NCBI GenBank assembly: GCA_023255735.1
Contig: JAGDVP010000007.1
Span: 74,531 to 138,530, forward strand
DNA from: Halothiobacillus sp.
GTDB taxonomy: Bacteria; Pseudomonadota; Gammaproteobacteria; Halothiobacillales; Halothiobacillaceae
Direction: 5' to 3'
Length of the DNA: 64,000 nucleotides
Shown here: positions 55,024 to 64,000 of the stretch, one piece after another
How the letters are laid out: every line of letters begins with the position of its first letter
Position numbering within the stretch: position 1 is the stretch's first letter
Made by a program: the position numbers and the translations under genes
Notes under the pieces: model-generated
Told to the model about the DNA's origin: nothing
The model's input: the letters and a program-made list of their open reading frames with translations, nothing else
Database searches by the model: none

Positions 55024-55836
55024 ATGAACTTTTTCGATTCCCATTGCCATCTCGATAAGCTTGATCTCGCGCCCTTCGGTGATTCGTTTGATGCGTTTAT
55101 GGCCGCCGCGTTTGAGGCCGGCGTACAGCGCATGTTGTGTGTGGCGATTCACCCTGATCGCTGGCAGGCCATGGCTGAATTAGTGGCACCCTATGGGGTT
55201 GCTTCGGGCAGCCGCCCGCAAGTTTGGCTCTCTTTCGGCCTTCATCCTACAGAAGCGCCGGATTACGCGCTGAATGCCGAGGCGATTGTAGCGTTTGTGC
55301 GCACAAGCCCGTTTTGTGAGCGCATTGTGGCCATAGGCGAGACGGGGTTAGATTATTTTCGCAGCAATACCGCCGAGCGCTGGCAGCACGAGCGGTTTCG
55401 CGCGCATATTGCCGCCGCTCGAGCGCTTGAAAAACCAGTCATTATTCACACCCGCGCCGCCGCAAAAGACACGATGGACGTGCTCAAATCAGAGCATGCC
55501 CGCGATTGCGGCGGGGTGATGCATTGTTTTGTTGAAGATTGGGAAACCGCCAAAAAGGCGCTCGATATCGGTTTTTATCTCTCATTTTCGGGGATTCTCA
55601 CCTATAAAACCGCCGCAGATTTGCGTGAAACGGCCAAAAAAGCTCCGCTCGATTCGATTTTAATTGAAACGGATGCGCCGTATCTTGCCCCCGTACCGCA
55701 TCGGGGCAAGCCGAATACGCCGATTTTTGTCAGCCATACTGCGCAAGTGTTGGCGGATCTGCGCGGGGTATCACTTGATGCGATTGCCGAAACCACCACG
55801 GCCAACGCTTGCCTCTGGCTGAGTTTATCGTGTTGA
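55024..55836 (+). CDS. TatD family metal-dependent hydrolase
   Basis: 270 residues, TIM-barrel. Metal ligands are visible: HCHLDKL (HxH), GETGLDYF (Glu), IHTRAA (His), MHCFVEDW (His) and ETDAPYLAP (Asp). TatD-family members have DNase or deaminylase activity; the substrate here is not known. It starts 37 bases after the methyltransferase and is followed by thiL after four bases. Confidence 0.92.
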   Translation: MNFFDSHCHLDKLDLAPFGDSFDAFMAAAFEAGVQRMLCVAIHPDRWQAMAELVAPYGVASGSRPQVWLSFGLHPTEAPDYALNAEAIVAFVRTSPFCERIVAIGETGLDYFRSNTAERWQHERFRAHIAAARALEKPVIIHTRAAAKDTMDVLKSEHARDCGGVMHCFVEDWETAKKALDIGFYLSFSGILTYKTAADLRETAKKAPLDSILIETDAPYLAPVPHRGKPNTPIFVSHTAQVLADLRGVSLDAIAETTTANACLWLSLSC

Positions 55837-55840
55837 TTTT

Positions 55841-56812
55841 ATGACGGAATTTGAGCTGATCGCCCGTTATTTTTCTCGCCCCTGCCCGGATGATGCGGTG
55901 ATACTCGCCGGCGGCGATGATTGCGCGGCTTTGCGTGTGCCGGCCGGCGAAGCGCTGTTGGTGAGTACCGATGTGCTGGTATCCGATCGGCATTTCCCTG
56001 CCGCCACAGCGCCTTTTGATGTGGGCTATAAAGCGCTCGCGGTGAATTTATCTGATCTCGCCGCGATGGGCGGCACACCTTTGGGTGTGACGTTGGGACT
56101 GGCGCTGCCGTCAGTTGAGCCTGCGTGGTTGCATGATTTCGCTAAAGGGTTTTACACCCTCGCAGCCAAACACCAAGTGTGTTTAGTGGGCGGGGATACC
56201 GTTAAAAGCCCGGTTTTATCCCTTTCAATCACCATTTTGGGCAGTGCATTGCCCGCCAAAATGCTGAAACGCAGCGGTGCGGCAGTGGGTGATTTAATTG
56301 CGGTAACCGGCACCGTGGGCGATGCGGGTTTTGGCTTACGCGCGGTGTTATCACCAAGCACCATTCCTGCCGCTCTTCGGCAGCATGAAATAAACTATTT
56401 GCAAGAGCGGCTGAATCGGCCCACGCCGCGCGTGGCTTGGGGGCAAAAATTGGCGCAGTTTGCCCACGCCGCGCTCGATGTGTCGGATGGGTTGCTGCAA
56501 GATTTAACCCATATTTTAAGTGCCAGCAACGTGGGCGCAGACCTCATCTTAAACGATGTGCCCCTATCATCCGCTGCGCAAGCGTGGATTGCCGCCGAGC
56601 CATCTTCAGCGTTGCGCCCTTTGTCGGCGGGGGATGACTATGAGCTCTTGTTCACCTTGCGCGAAGAGGATTGGGCGCGCATCGATTTTCAGGCCACGGT
56701 GATCGGCCGCATTACCGCAGAATCCGGCCTGCGCGTGCGGGATGCAGCGGGAAACATTGTGCCGATGCCGGTGGCGGGGTTTGATCATTTTGCAGCGCGG
56801 GCCGAGCTTTGA
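55841..56812 (+). CDS. thiL: Thiamine-monophosphate kinase
   Basis: Phosphorylates thiamine monophosphate to the active pyrophosphate. 323 residues, with GGDDCAALRVP, STDVLVSDRHFP, GYKALAVNLSDLAAMGG, GGDTVKSP, and DVSDGLLQDLTHI. Its last base is the first base of the pgpA start codon (TGATG), so the two are coupled. Confidence 0.95.
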   Translation: MTEFELIARYFSRPCPDDAVILAGGDDCAALRVPAGEALLVSTDVLVSDRHFPAATAPFDVGYKALAVNLSDLAAMGGTPLGVTLGLALPSVEPAWLHDFAKGFYTLAAKHQVCLVGGDTVKSPVLSLSITILGSALPAKMLKRSGAAVGDLIAVTGTVGDAGFGLRAVLSPSTIPAALRQHEINYLQERLNRPTPRVAWGQKLAQFAHAALDVSDGLLQDLTHILSASNVGADLILNDVPLSSAAQAWIAAEPSSALRPLSAGDDYELLFTLREEDWARIDFQATVIGRITAESGLRVRDAAGNIVPMPVAGFDHFAARAEL

Positions 56813-57357
56813 TGAACAGTCACAACAAAAACCCACCCATTGCCCATTTGAATCGCCGCGTGCTGAGTGATCCTATTTTATTTTTGGCGTTTGGTTTTGG
56901 CACCGGGCTCGCGCCGCGTGCGCCCGGTACGTTTGGTACCCTGCCGGGCATTGCCTTGGCGGCTTTGCTCGGTTGGGCGGCTATGCGGTGGGGGATGTCT
57001 TCAGGCGGGGTTATTTTGGTGGCGTTATTGCTGCTGCTGCCGCTTGGTGTCGGGCTTTGTGGTGCGGCGAGCCGGCGTTTGGGTGTGCACGATCATGGCG
57101 GCATTGTGTTCGATGAAATGGTGGGCGTGCTGATTCCTTTTTTAATTTTGCCTACAACGCCTTTGAACTTGCTGTGGGCTTTTTTATGGTTTCGATTATT
57201 TGATGTGCTTAAACCCTGGCCGATTCGATGGCTCGATCATCAAGTGTCAGGGGGCTTTGGCATCATGATTGATGATGTGTTGGCGGGGTTTTTTGCGCTG
57301 ATCGCCTTGGTATTCATGAGCTATTGGCTGCCGGGTTGGGTTGAACTCGGTTTTTGA
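56812..57357 (+). CDS. pgpA: Phosphatidylglycerophosphatase A
   Basis: Removes phosphate from phosphatidylglycerol-phosphate in the inner membrane. 181 residues. It has GTGLAPRAPGTFGTLPG, HDHGGIVFDEMVGVLI (the acidic active-site region) and FRLFDVLKPWPIRW. Start ATG 56812 (the track used TTG 56809). The thiL-pgpA order is a common gammaproteobacterial arrangement. Confidence 0.94.
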   Translation: MNSHNKNPPIAHLNRRVLSDPILFLAFGFGTGLAPRAPGTFGTLPGIALAALLGWAAMRWGMSSGGVILVALLLLLPLGVGLCGAASRRLGVHDHGGIVFDEMVGVLIPFLILPTTPLNLLWAFLWFRLFDVLKPWPIRWLDHQVSGGFGIMIDDVLAGFFALIALVFMSYWLPGWVELGF

Positions 57358-57450
57358 GCAGGCTTTTGCCGCGTTTTAAGAAACTTAAATGCCTTGGATG
57401 AGCCTAAGTTTGCACTGGGTTTATTGGGCAAGTGCCCGAAGGAGGTTTTT

Positions 57451-57936
57451 ATGAAACGGTCAATTCCCTTTTTATCTGCGCGTGCGTTGGCGACACTGCT
57501 GGCCTTAAGTGGCGCTATGGTTTTGCCTTCGGCGTGGGCGACAAGCTCTGAGCAGCCAACGATTCAATCGTTAACGCCGAATGAGGTCGCCTCGGGGGCG
57601 TTAACCCCCGAGACAGCAAACGGCATTCGTTATGTGTCCGGCGGCATTGGCATTGAAGAGCGCGCATGGCTGGCGGCACATGGCAAAGAATTTAACACCC
57701 ATGCCACGTTTGCCGTGGTGCCCGGTGGCGAGTTTGTGGCAGATGTGCAGGTTCAAATTTTGGCCGGTGATGGCAAAACGGTGCTCAATACGACGGCCAA
57801 TGGCCCGCAGTTGATGGCGCAGTTGCCCGCAGGCGGCTATCAGCTTGTAGCGACCCATGATGGCCAAACGTTAAAACGGGCTTTTACGGTATCCAAGGCG
57901 GCGCGCAGCACCTTGGTTTTAGGCTTTAAGCACTAA
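57451..57936 (+). CDS. Small periplasmic protein of unknown function
   Basis: 161 residues from ATG 57451, with GGAGG six bases upstream. Sec signal, cleavage probably after PSAWA. The mature part is beta-rich with an Ig-like, carboxypeptidase-regulatory feel (TFAVVPGGEFVADVQVQILAGDGKTVLNTTANGPQLMAQLPAGGYQLVATHDGQ). I recognise no named family. The track's longer start ignores the signal peptide. A shared terminator separates it from ppc. Confidence 0.7.
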   Translation: MKRSIPFLSARALATLLALSGAMVLPSAWATSSEQPTIQSLTPNEVASGALTPETANGIRYVSGGIGIEERAWLAAHGKEFNTHATFAVVPGGEFVADVQVQILAGDGKTVLNTTANGPQLMAQLPAGGYQLVATHDGQTLKRAFTVSKAARSTLVLGFKH

Positions 57937-57956
57937 ATTTTTGTTTGCGTTATATC

Positions 57957-57992
57957 AAAAAAGCCCCCGTATTTGATGCCGGGGGCTTTTTT
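57957..57992. terminator. Bidirectional terminator between the small periplasmic gene and ppc
   Basis: AAAAAAGCCCCCG-TATTTGATGC-CGGGGGCTTTTTT, a 13-bp stem with A- and T-runs on both sides. Confidence 0.93.
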
Positions 57993-58010
57993 ATGGGGCC
58001 GGCGTGCACT

Positions 58011-60827
58011 TTAGCCTGTGTTACGCATCCCTGCGGCAATGGCGTTGATGGAGCGCAAAAGCGGCGGCAGCCATTTTTGCCGCTCAGATTCCGGCTCACC
58101 CTCATCGCGGTACCGGCGCAACAGCACGATTTGAATATGATTGAGTACATCTAAATACGGGTTGCGCCGCATCATGGAGGTGCCAATGTATTCATCAATT
58201 TCTACCAGCGAATCGACTTCTGCCACGCGCAGGAGTTCGTCTAGGGTGCGCTGATATTCGTCCCGAATCATTTCAAACACAGGCCGCGCTTGTTTTTGAT
58301 CGGCAACAAGGCTTGCATATTCGCCGGCAATGGTCATCTCCCCTTTGGTGAGTGAGAGCTGGGTATTGCGCAACATGCTGTGGAAAAACGGCCAAGACTC
58401 AAACAGCTCATGCAGCAATTTGGGTTCATCTTTATGATTTTGCCGCCACGCTTTCAGTGCCGAGCCGATGCCATACCAAGCGGGCAGGGTGTGACGCGAG
58501 AGTGACCAGCCAAAGACCCAAGGGATGGCGCGCACCGAGGCTTTGGATAAATCGCCCGTGCGCCGCGAGGCGGGGCGTGAACCTATGTTCATTAAGCCCA
58601 ATTCACGCACCGGGGTGGCTTCAAAGAAGTAGTTAAAAAAGAACGGCGTGTTGTCGGTAAGTTCGCGATAGGCTTTTTCGCCATATTCGGCGAGTTCAGC
58701 CACCACTTGTTCATGCTCGGCGGCAACGGGTGTTTTCTCCATCACCAGGTGCGCTGAGGCTTTCATTAAGCCCGTGGCGCCCATGGTGAGTTCATAAATG
58801 GCCGTTTCGGTATTACTGTATTTAGAGGACAGCACTTCACCTTGCTCGGTGAATTTAATTTGCCCTTCGACCGTGCCGGCGGGGAGCGACAAAATCGATT
58901 CATGGGTGGGACCACCGCCGCGTGCCACCGTGCCGCCCCGGCCGTGGAACAAGCGGCATTCAATGCCATTTTTCTGGGTGATGGCGAGCACGCGTTTTTG
59001 CGCGTTATAAAGGCTCCACACCGAGGCGAGCGAGCCGCCATCTTTGCAAGAATCGGAATAGCCCAGCATGGCTTCTTGCAGGTCGCCCGAAACCCGCAGC
59101 AGTTCGCGGTAGACGGGGTTTTCGAACAGCACGCCTAAAACGTCTTCAATTTGCTGTAAATCTTCGATAGTTTCAAACAGCGGCGAGATTTGAATATCGC
59201 AGAACCATTGCGATTGACGCTTGCCCGCCAAGCCTGCAAGCACGGCTAAGAACATCACTTCCATGACATGGCTGGCATCGTGGGTCATGGAGATAACATA
59301 AGTGCCAAAGCATTCGCGGCTGATGGTGTCGATGAGCTCGCGTTTCACCTTGAGTACCATCAAGGTTTCAGCCGACTCAGGCGAGAGCGCCGCCATATCA
59401 ATTGTTTTGTGTTTGGTTTTGGCAATGAGCTGGGTGAGCTTGGCCATGCGCTCGGATTCATTGAGCGCAAGGTAATCAGTTTTGGGCTCAAGTTGTTTGA
59501 GAATATCGGCCACGGTGTTGGTGTGGCGGGTCGATTCTTGGCGAATATCGAGCTTAAACAAATGCCAGCCAAAGGTTTCAGCCAAGCGAATTAAATCTTG
59601 AATATCCCCATCGGCCAGAAGCTGATCGCCGGTGGCAATTAAGGTGTCCCGAATCCGGTATAAATCGCCTAAAAACAATTCTTTGTGCGCATAAGCATGC
59701 GGCGATAACGCTGCCGGTGCTTGGTTTTGCAAGGCAGTTACATAATCGAGATTGTGCTGCAAACGCTGGGCAATAATGCGTAATTTAAGGCGGTACGGCT
59801 CTTCGGTGAAGAAGTTATCGCCGGAGTTTTCAGGGGTGGCCAGCCCCAGTTCCTGGGCGTCATGATCGAGCCCCAGCGCGTGAATATCGATTTCCGGGCA
59901 TAAATGAATGGAATGCGTGAGCACCCGATCCATACTGGCTAAACGCTGCAAATATTCTTCTAAAATGGTTACGGTGGCCGAGCAGACGGCAAAGGTGGTC
60001 ACCTCATGGGTCACGAACGGATTGCCATCGCGATCGCCGCCAATCCATGAGCCAAACCGCAGGAAGCTCGGTACAACTACTTGGGTTTCTGGGTTTTTTT
60101 CGTTGAAATTGACATCAACCGCGCGCTCTAAGTAGCGATAGGCCAAGGGCACCGCATCAAAGATCGAGGTGCGGAAATAGTATAAGCCTAACCGGATTTC
60201 ATCGTGCACTTCGGGCTTGGTGGAGCGCACTTCATTGGTTTTAAGCAGTGCTAAAATAATGGCTTTAACTTGGTTATGAACGCGGGTACGCTCAATGCCG
60301 GCCACATCTGGCCTGTCCATTTCTGCGCACATCAAGAAAATACGGCGCTGCAAGTCCATCACGGTGCGGCGTTTCGCCTCCGTGGGATGCGCGGTAAATA
60401 CCGGCATATAAATGAGCCGATTGAGCAGGGTTTGCACATCGTTTGAGCTCATGCCTTGCTTTGAGAATTCTCGCATGGTGTCGTAAAACGAGCCACGCCA
60501 TAGACGCTGGCCCATACGCACTTGCTTGCGCCGGCCTTGATGCATGAAATCTTCTTCTGCAATATTCACCAAACTGAAATACAAGCCATAAGCCCGCACC
60601 ACAAAATTTAAGGTATCTGGATCAAGCGTGCGCAGCTGCGTCATTAATTTGGCATGCAGCTTGGGGCTATGTTTTTGCCTTAAGCGAATAAATCCCCGGC
60701 GCAGCGTTTCTACCGTATCAAAAACATGCTCGCTGGTTTGTTCCCGCAGGACTTCACCGAGCAGATTCCCAAACAGGCGAACCCGCGCACGTAAGGTTTT
60801 ATCGGTATCTTTTGAATTTTTTTTCAT
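58011..60827 (-). CDS. ppc: Phosphoenolpyruvate carboxylase
   Basis: Adds bicarbonate to PEP to make oxaloacetate, the anaplerotic entry in many autotrophs. 938 residues. Conserved motifs are FTAHPTEAKRRT, GSWIGGDRDGNPFVT and FHGRGGTVARGGGPTH, and the C-terminus ends in NTG as in the family. No Shine-Dalgarno is clear before ATG 60827. It stands alone, divergent from gnd. Confidence 0.97.
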   Translation of the reverse strand: MKKNSKDTDKTLRARVRLFGNLLGEVLREQTSEHVFDTVETLRRGFIRLRQKHSPKLHAKLMTQLRTLDPDTLNFVVRAYGLYFSLVNIAEEDFMHQGRRKQVRMGQRLWRGSFYDTMREFSKQGMSSNDVQTLLNRLIYMPVFTAHPTEAKRRTVMDLQRRIFLMCAEMDRPDVAGIERTRVHNQVKAIILALLKTNEVRSTKPEVHDEIRLGLYYFRTSIFDAVPLAYRYLERAVDVNFNEKNPETQVVVPSFLRFGSWIGGDRDGNPFVTHEVTTFAVCSATVTILEEYLQRLASMDRVLTHSIHLCPEIDIHALGLDHDAQELGLATPENSGDNFFTEEPYRLKLRIIAQRLQHNLDYVTALQNQAPAALSPHAYAHKELFLGDLYRIRDTLIATGDQLLADGDIQDLIRLAETFGWHLFKLDIRQESTRHTNTVADILKQLEPKTDYLALNESERMAKLTQLIAKTKHKTIDMAALSPESAETLMVLKVKRELIDTISRECFGTYVISMTHDASHVMEVMFLAVLAGLAGKRQSQWFCDIQISPLFETIEDLQQIEDVLGVLFENPVYRELLRVSGDLQEAMLGYSDSCKDGGSLASVWSLYNAQKRVLAITQKNGIECRLFHGRGGTVARGGGPTHESILSLPAGTVEGQIKFTEQGEVLSSKYSNTETAIYELTMGATGLMKASAHLVMEKTPVAAEHEQVVAELAEYGEKAYRELTDNTPFFFNYFFEATPVRELGLMNIGSRPASRRTGDLSKASVRAIPWVFGWSLSRHTLPAWYGIGSALKAWRQNHKDEPKLLHELFESWPFFHSMLRNTQLSLTKGEMTIAGEYASLVADQKQARPVFEMIRDEYQRTLDELLRVAEVDSLVEIDEYIGTSMMRRNPYLDVLNHIQIVLLRRYRDEGEPESERQKWLPPLLRSINAIAAGMRNTG

Positions 60828-61108
60828 GACAGCAATGGGTCCAGTTAAAACGGTGGATCAATGGGTGGATGCGTTGGCAGAAAGCGTGCAGCGTTTGTCA
60901 TCTTTTTGATATTGATTTTTAGTCTTTCGGCGCAGTATAACGGGTCAGCGGGTGATTTCGGCCATGTTTTTGTTTTGCGTTAGGCGATGCCCCGGTAGAT
61001 ATTTTGAGCGCGGGCGGTGGGCGAATGCGGGGCTTGCTGGTATTGTTCAAACGAGTTGGTGGATTAATGGCCGACCAATTAAGTTTCTGCATCTAAAGGA
61101 GATAAGTT

Positions 61109-62023
61109 ATGCGACTTGGTATCTTTGGTTTGGGGCGAATGGGTGCCAATATGGCGCGCAGGCTTTCTCGCGGCGGCATTGAAGTGGTGGCGCATAATCG
61201 CAGCACCGCGCCCATCGATGAACTGGTTGCCAGCGAAGCACACATTACGGCGGCTTATTCTTTAAGTGAGATGATGGCGCAATTACCCAGCCCGCGCATT
61301 GTGTGGCTCATGCTGCCTTCCGGTGAGATTACCGAAACGGCAATCACCCAAGTGTTGCCGATGCTGGCTGCGGGCGATGTGCTGATTGATGGCGGCAACA
61401 GCAGGTATAAAGACACCCTCGCCCGAGCCGCGCGCGTGCAGCAAAGCGGCGTGCATTATATGGATGTGGGCACCTCGGGCGGGGTTTGGGGCTTAAATAA
61501 TGGCTACAGCTTAATGTTTGGCGGCTCGGATGAAGCGGCCGCTTTAATTACGCCCGCCATCAAAGTGCTGGCGCCCGCGCCCGATCGCGGCTGGGGGCAT
61601 GTGGGGCCGGTGGGTTCTGGGCATTTTACCAAAATGGTTCATAACGGCATTGAGTACGGCATGATGCAGTCTTTGGCTGAAGGCTTGGCGATGCTGCGGG
61701 CGAAAAAAGAATTTGATTTAGATTTAGCGCAAATCACCGAACTGTGGCGTGATGGCTCGGTGGTGCAAAGTTGGTTGCTCGATTTAACCGCTGAGGCGCT
61801 GGCCGCTCAAGGGCAAAGTTTGGCGCATATTGCACCGGTGGTGGCCGATTCAGGTGAGGGCCGTTGGACCGCCAAAGAGGCGATCGATTTGGGTATTGCC
61901 GCACCGGTGATGACCTTGGCGCTACAAATGCGCTTTGCCAGCCAAGATGAGGAAGGCTTTGGCAATCGCTTGTTATCGTTAATGCGCAATGCCTTTGGTG
62001 GGCATGCCATCGTTAAAAAATAA
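61109..62023 (+). CDS. gnd: 6-phosphogluconate dehydrogenase, short (YqeC-like) form
   Basis: 304 residues, the short prokaryotic form. It has the Rossmann motif GIFGLGRMGANMARRL, DGGNSRYKDTLARA, DVGTSGGVWGLNNGYSLMFGG and catalytic-Lys region GHFTKMVHNGIEYGMMQ. The coenzyme loop reads HNRSTAP; Arg after Asn favours NADP over NAD. Many short forms have Asp here and use NAD, so this is worth noting. A strong ribosome site (AAAGGAG) precedes ATG 61109. First gene of gnd-zwf-pgi. Confidence 0.94.
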   Translation: MRLGIFGLGRMGANMARRLSRGGIEVVAHNRSTAPIDELVASEAHITAAYSLSEMMAQLPSPRIVWLMLPSGEITETAITQVLPMLAAGDVLIDGGNSRYKDTLARAARVQQSGVHYMDVGTSGGVWGLNNGYSLMFGGSDEAAALITPAIKVLAPAPDRGWGHVGPVGSGHFTKMVHNGIEYGMMQSLAEGLAMLRAKKEFDLDLAQITELWRDGSVVQSWLLDLTAEALAAQGQSLAHIAPVVADSGEGRWTAKEAIDLGIAAPVMTLALQMRFASQDEEGFGNRLLSLMRNAFGGHAIVKK

Positions 62024-62108
62024 ATCGGCTCGCGTGCCTTGAGTCCGTTTGGCCACTTTTATGAGCAAAATGCTCAAAGTTATTGAGCCGACTGGGAGTT
62101 TTAAGTTT

Positions 62109-63617
62109 ATGCCCCATGCAAAATCAGCCGTAAATAAAGCCTCCTTGCGTCAAGAGCCGGTCACGATTGTGATTTTTGGTGCTACCGGCAATTTAGCGCA
62201 TAAAAAATTGTTACCCGCCTTATTTCAATTAGAAAAAGCCCATGATTTAGCCGCGGGCACGCGGATTATCGGCTTTGGCCGCCGCGATTGGACCGATGAG
62301 CATTGGCGCGATGAAGTCCAAGTGTTGCTTAGCGACGATGAATCGCAGCAATCCCCTGAGCTTGCCCGCCTGCTGGCGCGCTTGGGCTTTCATAATGGCG
62401 ATTATGAATCGGAGGTATCTTTTACCTCACTGGCTACCCGCTTGACGGGAGGGCAATACCCCGCCTGTATTTTGTTTTATTTTGCCGTGCCGCCTGAGGC
62501 CTTCGGTCCGATTTGCACCCATTTGGCGCTGGCCAATTTGGTCGATCAAACCCACGGCTGCCGCCGCTTGGTGATTGAAAAACCCTTTGGGCACGATATT
62601 GAAAGTGCCCATGCACTCGATTCGTTGCTGCACAAGCATTTCACCGAACAGCAAATTTACCGCATCGATCATTACCTCGGTAAAGGCACGGTGCAAAATA
62701 TCATGGTGATGCGGTTTGCTAATTTGCTGCTTGAGCCGTTATGGAACCGCAATTACATCGATCACGTGCAAATTTCCCATGCCGAAACCCTAGGCGTGGG
62801 TGGGCGTGCCGGTTATTACGAATCAGCCGGTGCCCTGCGCGATATGGTACAAAGCCATTTGATGCAAATGTTGGCGTTAATTGCGATGGAACCGCCGCCC
62901 TCCATGGACCCAGAAGCGGTGCGCGATGAAAAAGTCAAAGTGCTCCGCAGCATTCGCCCCATTTCCCCGCGTGCCGTGCATGCCCAAGCCTTTCGGGCGC
63001 AATATCAGCGCGGGGTGGTGCAGGGCGAAAACGAAATCGGCTATTGTGATGAAGATGGCGTAGCGGCAGATTCTATGACCGAAACCTTTGCTGCCGTTAA
63101 GTTGTATATCGATAATTGGCGCTGGAAAGGCGTGCCATTTTACCTGCGCACGGGCAAGCGGTTAGCGCAAACCCATTCGCAAATTTCGATTCGTTTTCGC
63201 GATCCGCCGCAGCAATTATTCCGCGAAACGGCCATTACTAAAACCGAGCCCAATTGGTTGCTGATTGGTATTCAGCCCCAAGAAAACGTGCGCTTTGAAC
63301 TGCAAATTAAAACCGATGGCCTTGAGATGCGCACCCGCACCGTGCAAATGGACGCCAGCTACACCTCGCCTGAGCGTGAAAAATTGGATGCCTACGCCGC
63401 CTTGCTGCTGGATGTGATGCGCGGCGATCAAACTTTGTTCCTGCGTTATGATGAAGTGGCTTGGGCTTGGCGCGTGGTCGATCCCATCCTTAAAACGTGG
63501 GCGGTGGAGCGCGATTATATTCATACCTACAAAGCCGGCACATGGGGGCCTATCGAGGCTGATCGTTTATTCGATGACGATAGCCATGAGTGGCGCAACG
63601 ATTTATCGATTCCCTAA
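62109..63617 (+). CDS. zwf: Glucose-6-phosphate 1-dehydrogenase
   Basis: Starts the oxidative pentose-phosphate route. About 502 residues. It has the dinucleotide motif IFGATGNLAHKKLLPAL, catalytic RIDHYLGKGTVQNI and KPFGHD, and a G6PD C-terminal domain. I chose ATG 62109 (GGGAG 10 bases upstream). Earlier in-frame starts at 62049 (TTG) and 62061 (ATG) would add 20 or 16 residues. Confidence 0.95.
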   Translation: MPHAKSAVNKASLRQEPVTIVIFGATGNLAHKKLLPALFQLEKAHDLAAGTRIIGFGRRDWTDEHWRDEVQVLLSDDESQQSPELARLLARLGFHNGDYESEVSFTSLATRLTGGQYPACILFYFAVPPEAFGPICTHLALANLVDQTHGCRRLVIEKPFGHDIESAHALDSLLHKHFTEQQIYRIDHYLGKGTVQNIMVMRFANLLLEPLWNRNYIDHVQISHAETLGVGGRAGYYESAGALRDMVQSHLMQMLALIAMEPPPSMDPEAVRDEKVKVLRSIRPISPRAVHAQAFRAQYQRGVVQGENEIGYCDEDGVAADSMTETFAAVKLYIDNWRWKGVPFYLRTGKRLAQTHSQISIRFRDPPQQLFRETAITKTEPNWLLIGIQPQENVRFELQIKTDGLEMRTRTVQMDASYTSPEREKLDAYAALLLDVMRGDQTLFLRYDEVAWAWRVVDPILKTWAVERDYIHTYKAGTWGPIEADRLFDDDSHEWRNDLSIP

Positions 63618-63680
63618 ATTTTAATCATTGATGGGTATTTTTGGCGCATTAAAACACGGACTTAATACAGGATTTGGTTC

Positions 63681-64000
63681 ATGAATAATTTGGTTCAATC
63701 CCCCGCATGGCAGGCATTAGTTGCCCATTCTGCGGCGATGAAATCGGTGCATTTGGCCGATTTATTTGCACAAAATCCCGCACGGGCGCAGCAATACACC
63801 AGTACCGTTGCCGGCTTAACTGTCGATTACAGCAAACAGCGCATCACCGCCGAAACATTAACCCTGCTGCAAAATCTGGCTGCAGCCCAAGGGGTGCTTG
63901 CCCGGCGCGATGCGATGTTTAGCGGCGCAAAAATCAACGCCACCGAAGATCGTGCCGTGTTACATGTGGCGCTACGCAATCGCAGCAATCGCCCCATTTG
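63681..64000 (+). CDS. pgi: Glucose-6-phosphate isomerase (3' end outside window)
   Basis: 106 codons are visible from ATG 63681 to the window edge with no stop, so the ORF track missed it. The start MNNLVQSPAWQALVAH, then LTVDYSKQRIT, MFSGAKINATEDRAVLHVALRNRS are typical of the Pgi N-terminal domain. Follows zwf by 63 bases, which completes a gnd-zwf-pgi group. Confidence 0.93.
   Translation, partial: MNNLVQSPAWQALVAHSAAMKSVHLADLFAQNPARAQQYTSTVAGLTVDYSKQRITAETLTLLQNLAAAQGVLARRDAMFSGAKINATEDRAVLHVALRNRSNRPI

Noticed and set aside
60826-60909. 27-codon peptide divergent from ppc
   Set aside because: No ribosome site, and its start lies inside the ppc start codon region.

Overview
The window reads as ordinary chromosome of a sulfur-oxidising, probably autotrophic gammaproteobacterium. 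Three things point there: a SoxC/SoxD-type sulfur dehydrogenase pair, a type I sulfide:quinone oxidoreductase that closely resembles the Acidithiobacillus enzyme, and phosphoenolpyruvate carboxylase beside zwf-gnd-pgi. An arginine-type EF-P with EarP, a FimX-like protein, RlhA, Uup and PrmB also fit Gammaproteobacteria. A Halothiobacillus-like organism is my best guess, from protein recognition only. I see no IS element, prophage, CRISPR array or rRNA. Coding density is high and every gene looks intact except the two cut by the window edges (comEC on the left, pgi on the right).

Layout. 1-4.5 kb: comEC (5' end missing), then a histidine kinase/response regulator pair. 4.5-10.4 kb: hemN, a TRIC-like membrane protein, a YadGH-type ABC exporter and rlhA. 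10.5-12.6 kb: a Cys-motif beta-barrel candidate, tRNA-Ser(TGA) and a Pal-like lipoprotein. 12.7-21 kb: recC, efp with its modifying enzyme earP, uup and a DUF167 gene. 21-24.7 kb: a small SoxXA-binding-like protein and guaB-guaA. 24.7-27.5 kb: a GT39 glycosyltransferase, a DUF347 four-repeat membrane protein and a His/Asp-rich secreted peptide. 27.9-31.3 kb: a tightly overlapped four-gene operon (alpha/beta hydrolase, ACP, ketosynthase, Rieske oxygenase) that I cannot match to a known pathway. 31.4-35.3 kb: RIO kinase, a DsbD with a duplicated N-terminal domain, and fxsA.

35.4-41.3 kb is a molybdenum region: soxCD on the minus strand, then moaE-moeA-moaC-moaA on the plus strand. A clear inverted repeat lies upstream of soxC, and a nested three-way-junction RNA fold lies upstream of moaA. 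41.3-48.5 kb: protoporphyrinogen oxidase, an NDUFA9-like SDR, two membrane proteins, SQR and prmB. 48.6-57.9 kb: psd, a companion protein plus a FimX-like degenerate GGDEF/EAL protein, folB, a MidA-like methyltransferase, tatD, thiL, pgpA and a small periplasmic protein. 58-64 kb: ppc, then gnd, zwf and the start of pgi.

How the parts work together. SQR and SoxCD would feed sulfur-derived electrons into the quinone pool and cytochrome c. DsbD and the Moa/Moe enzymes support maturation of such periplasmic redox proteins. hemN and the protoporphyrinogen oxidase supply heme. The best candidates for something undescribed are the hydrolase-ACP-KS-Rieske operon, the moaA leader RNA (possibly a Moco-type riboswitch) and the operator-like repeat at soxC.
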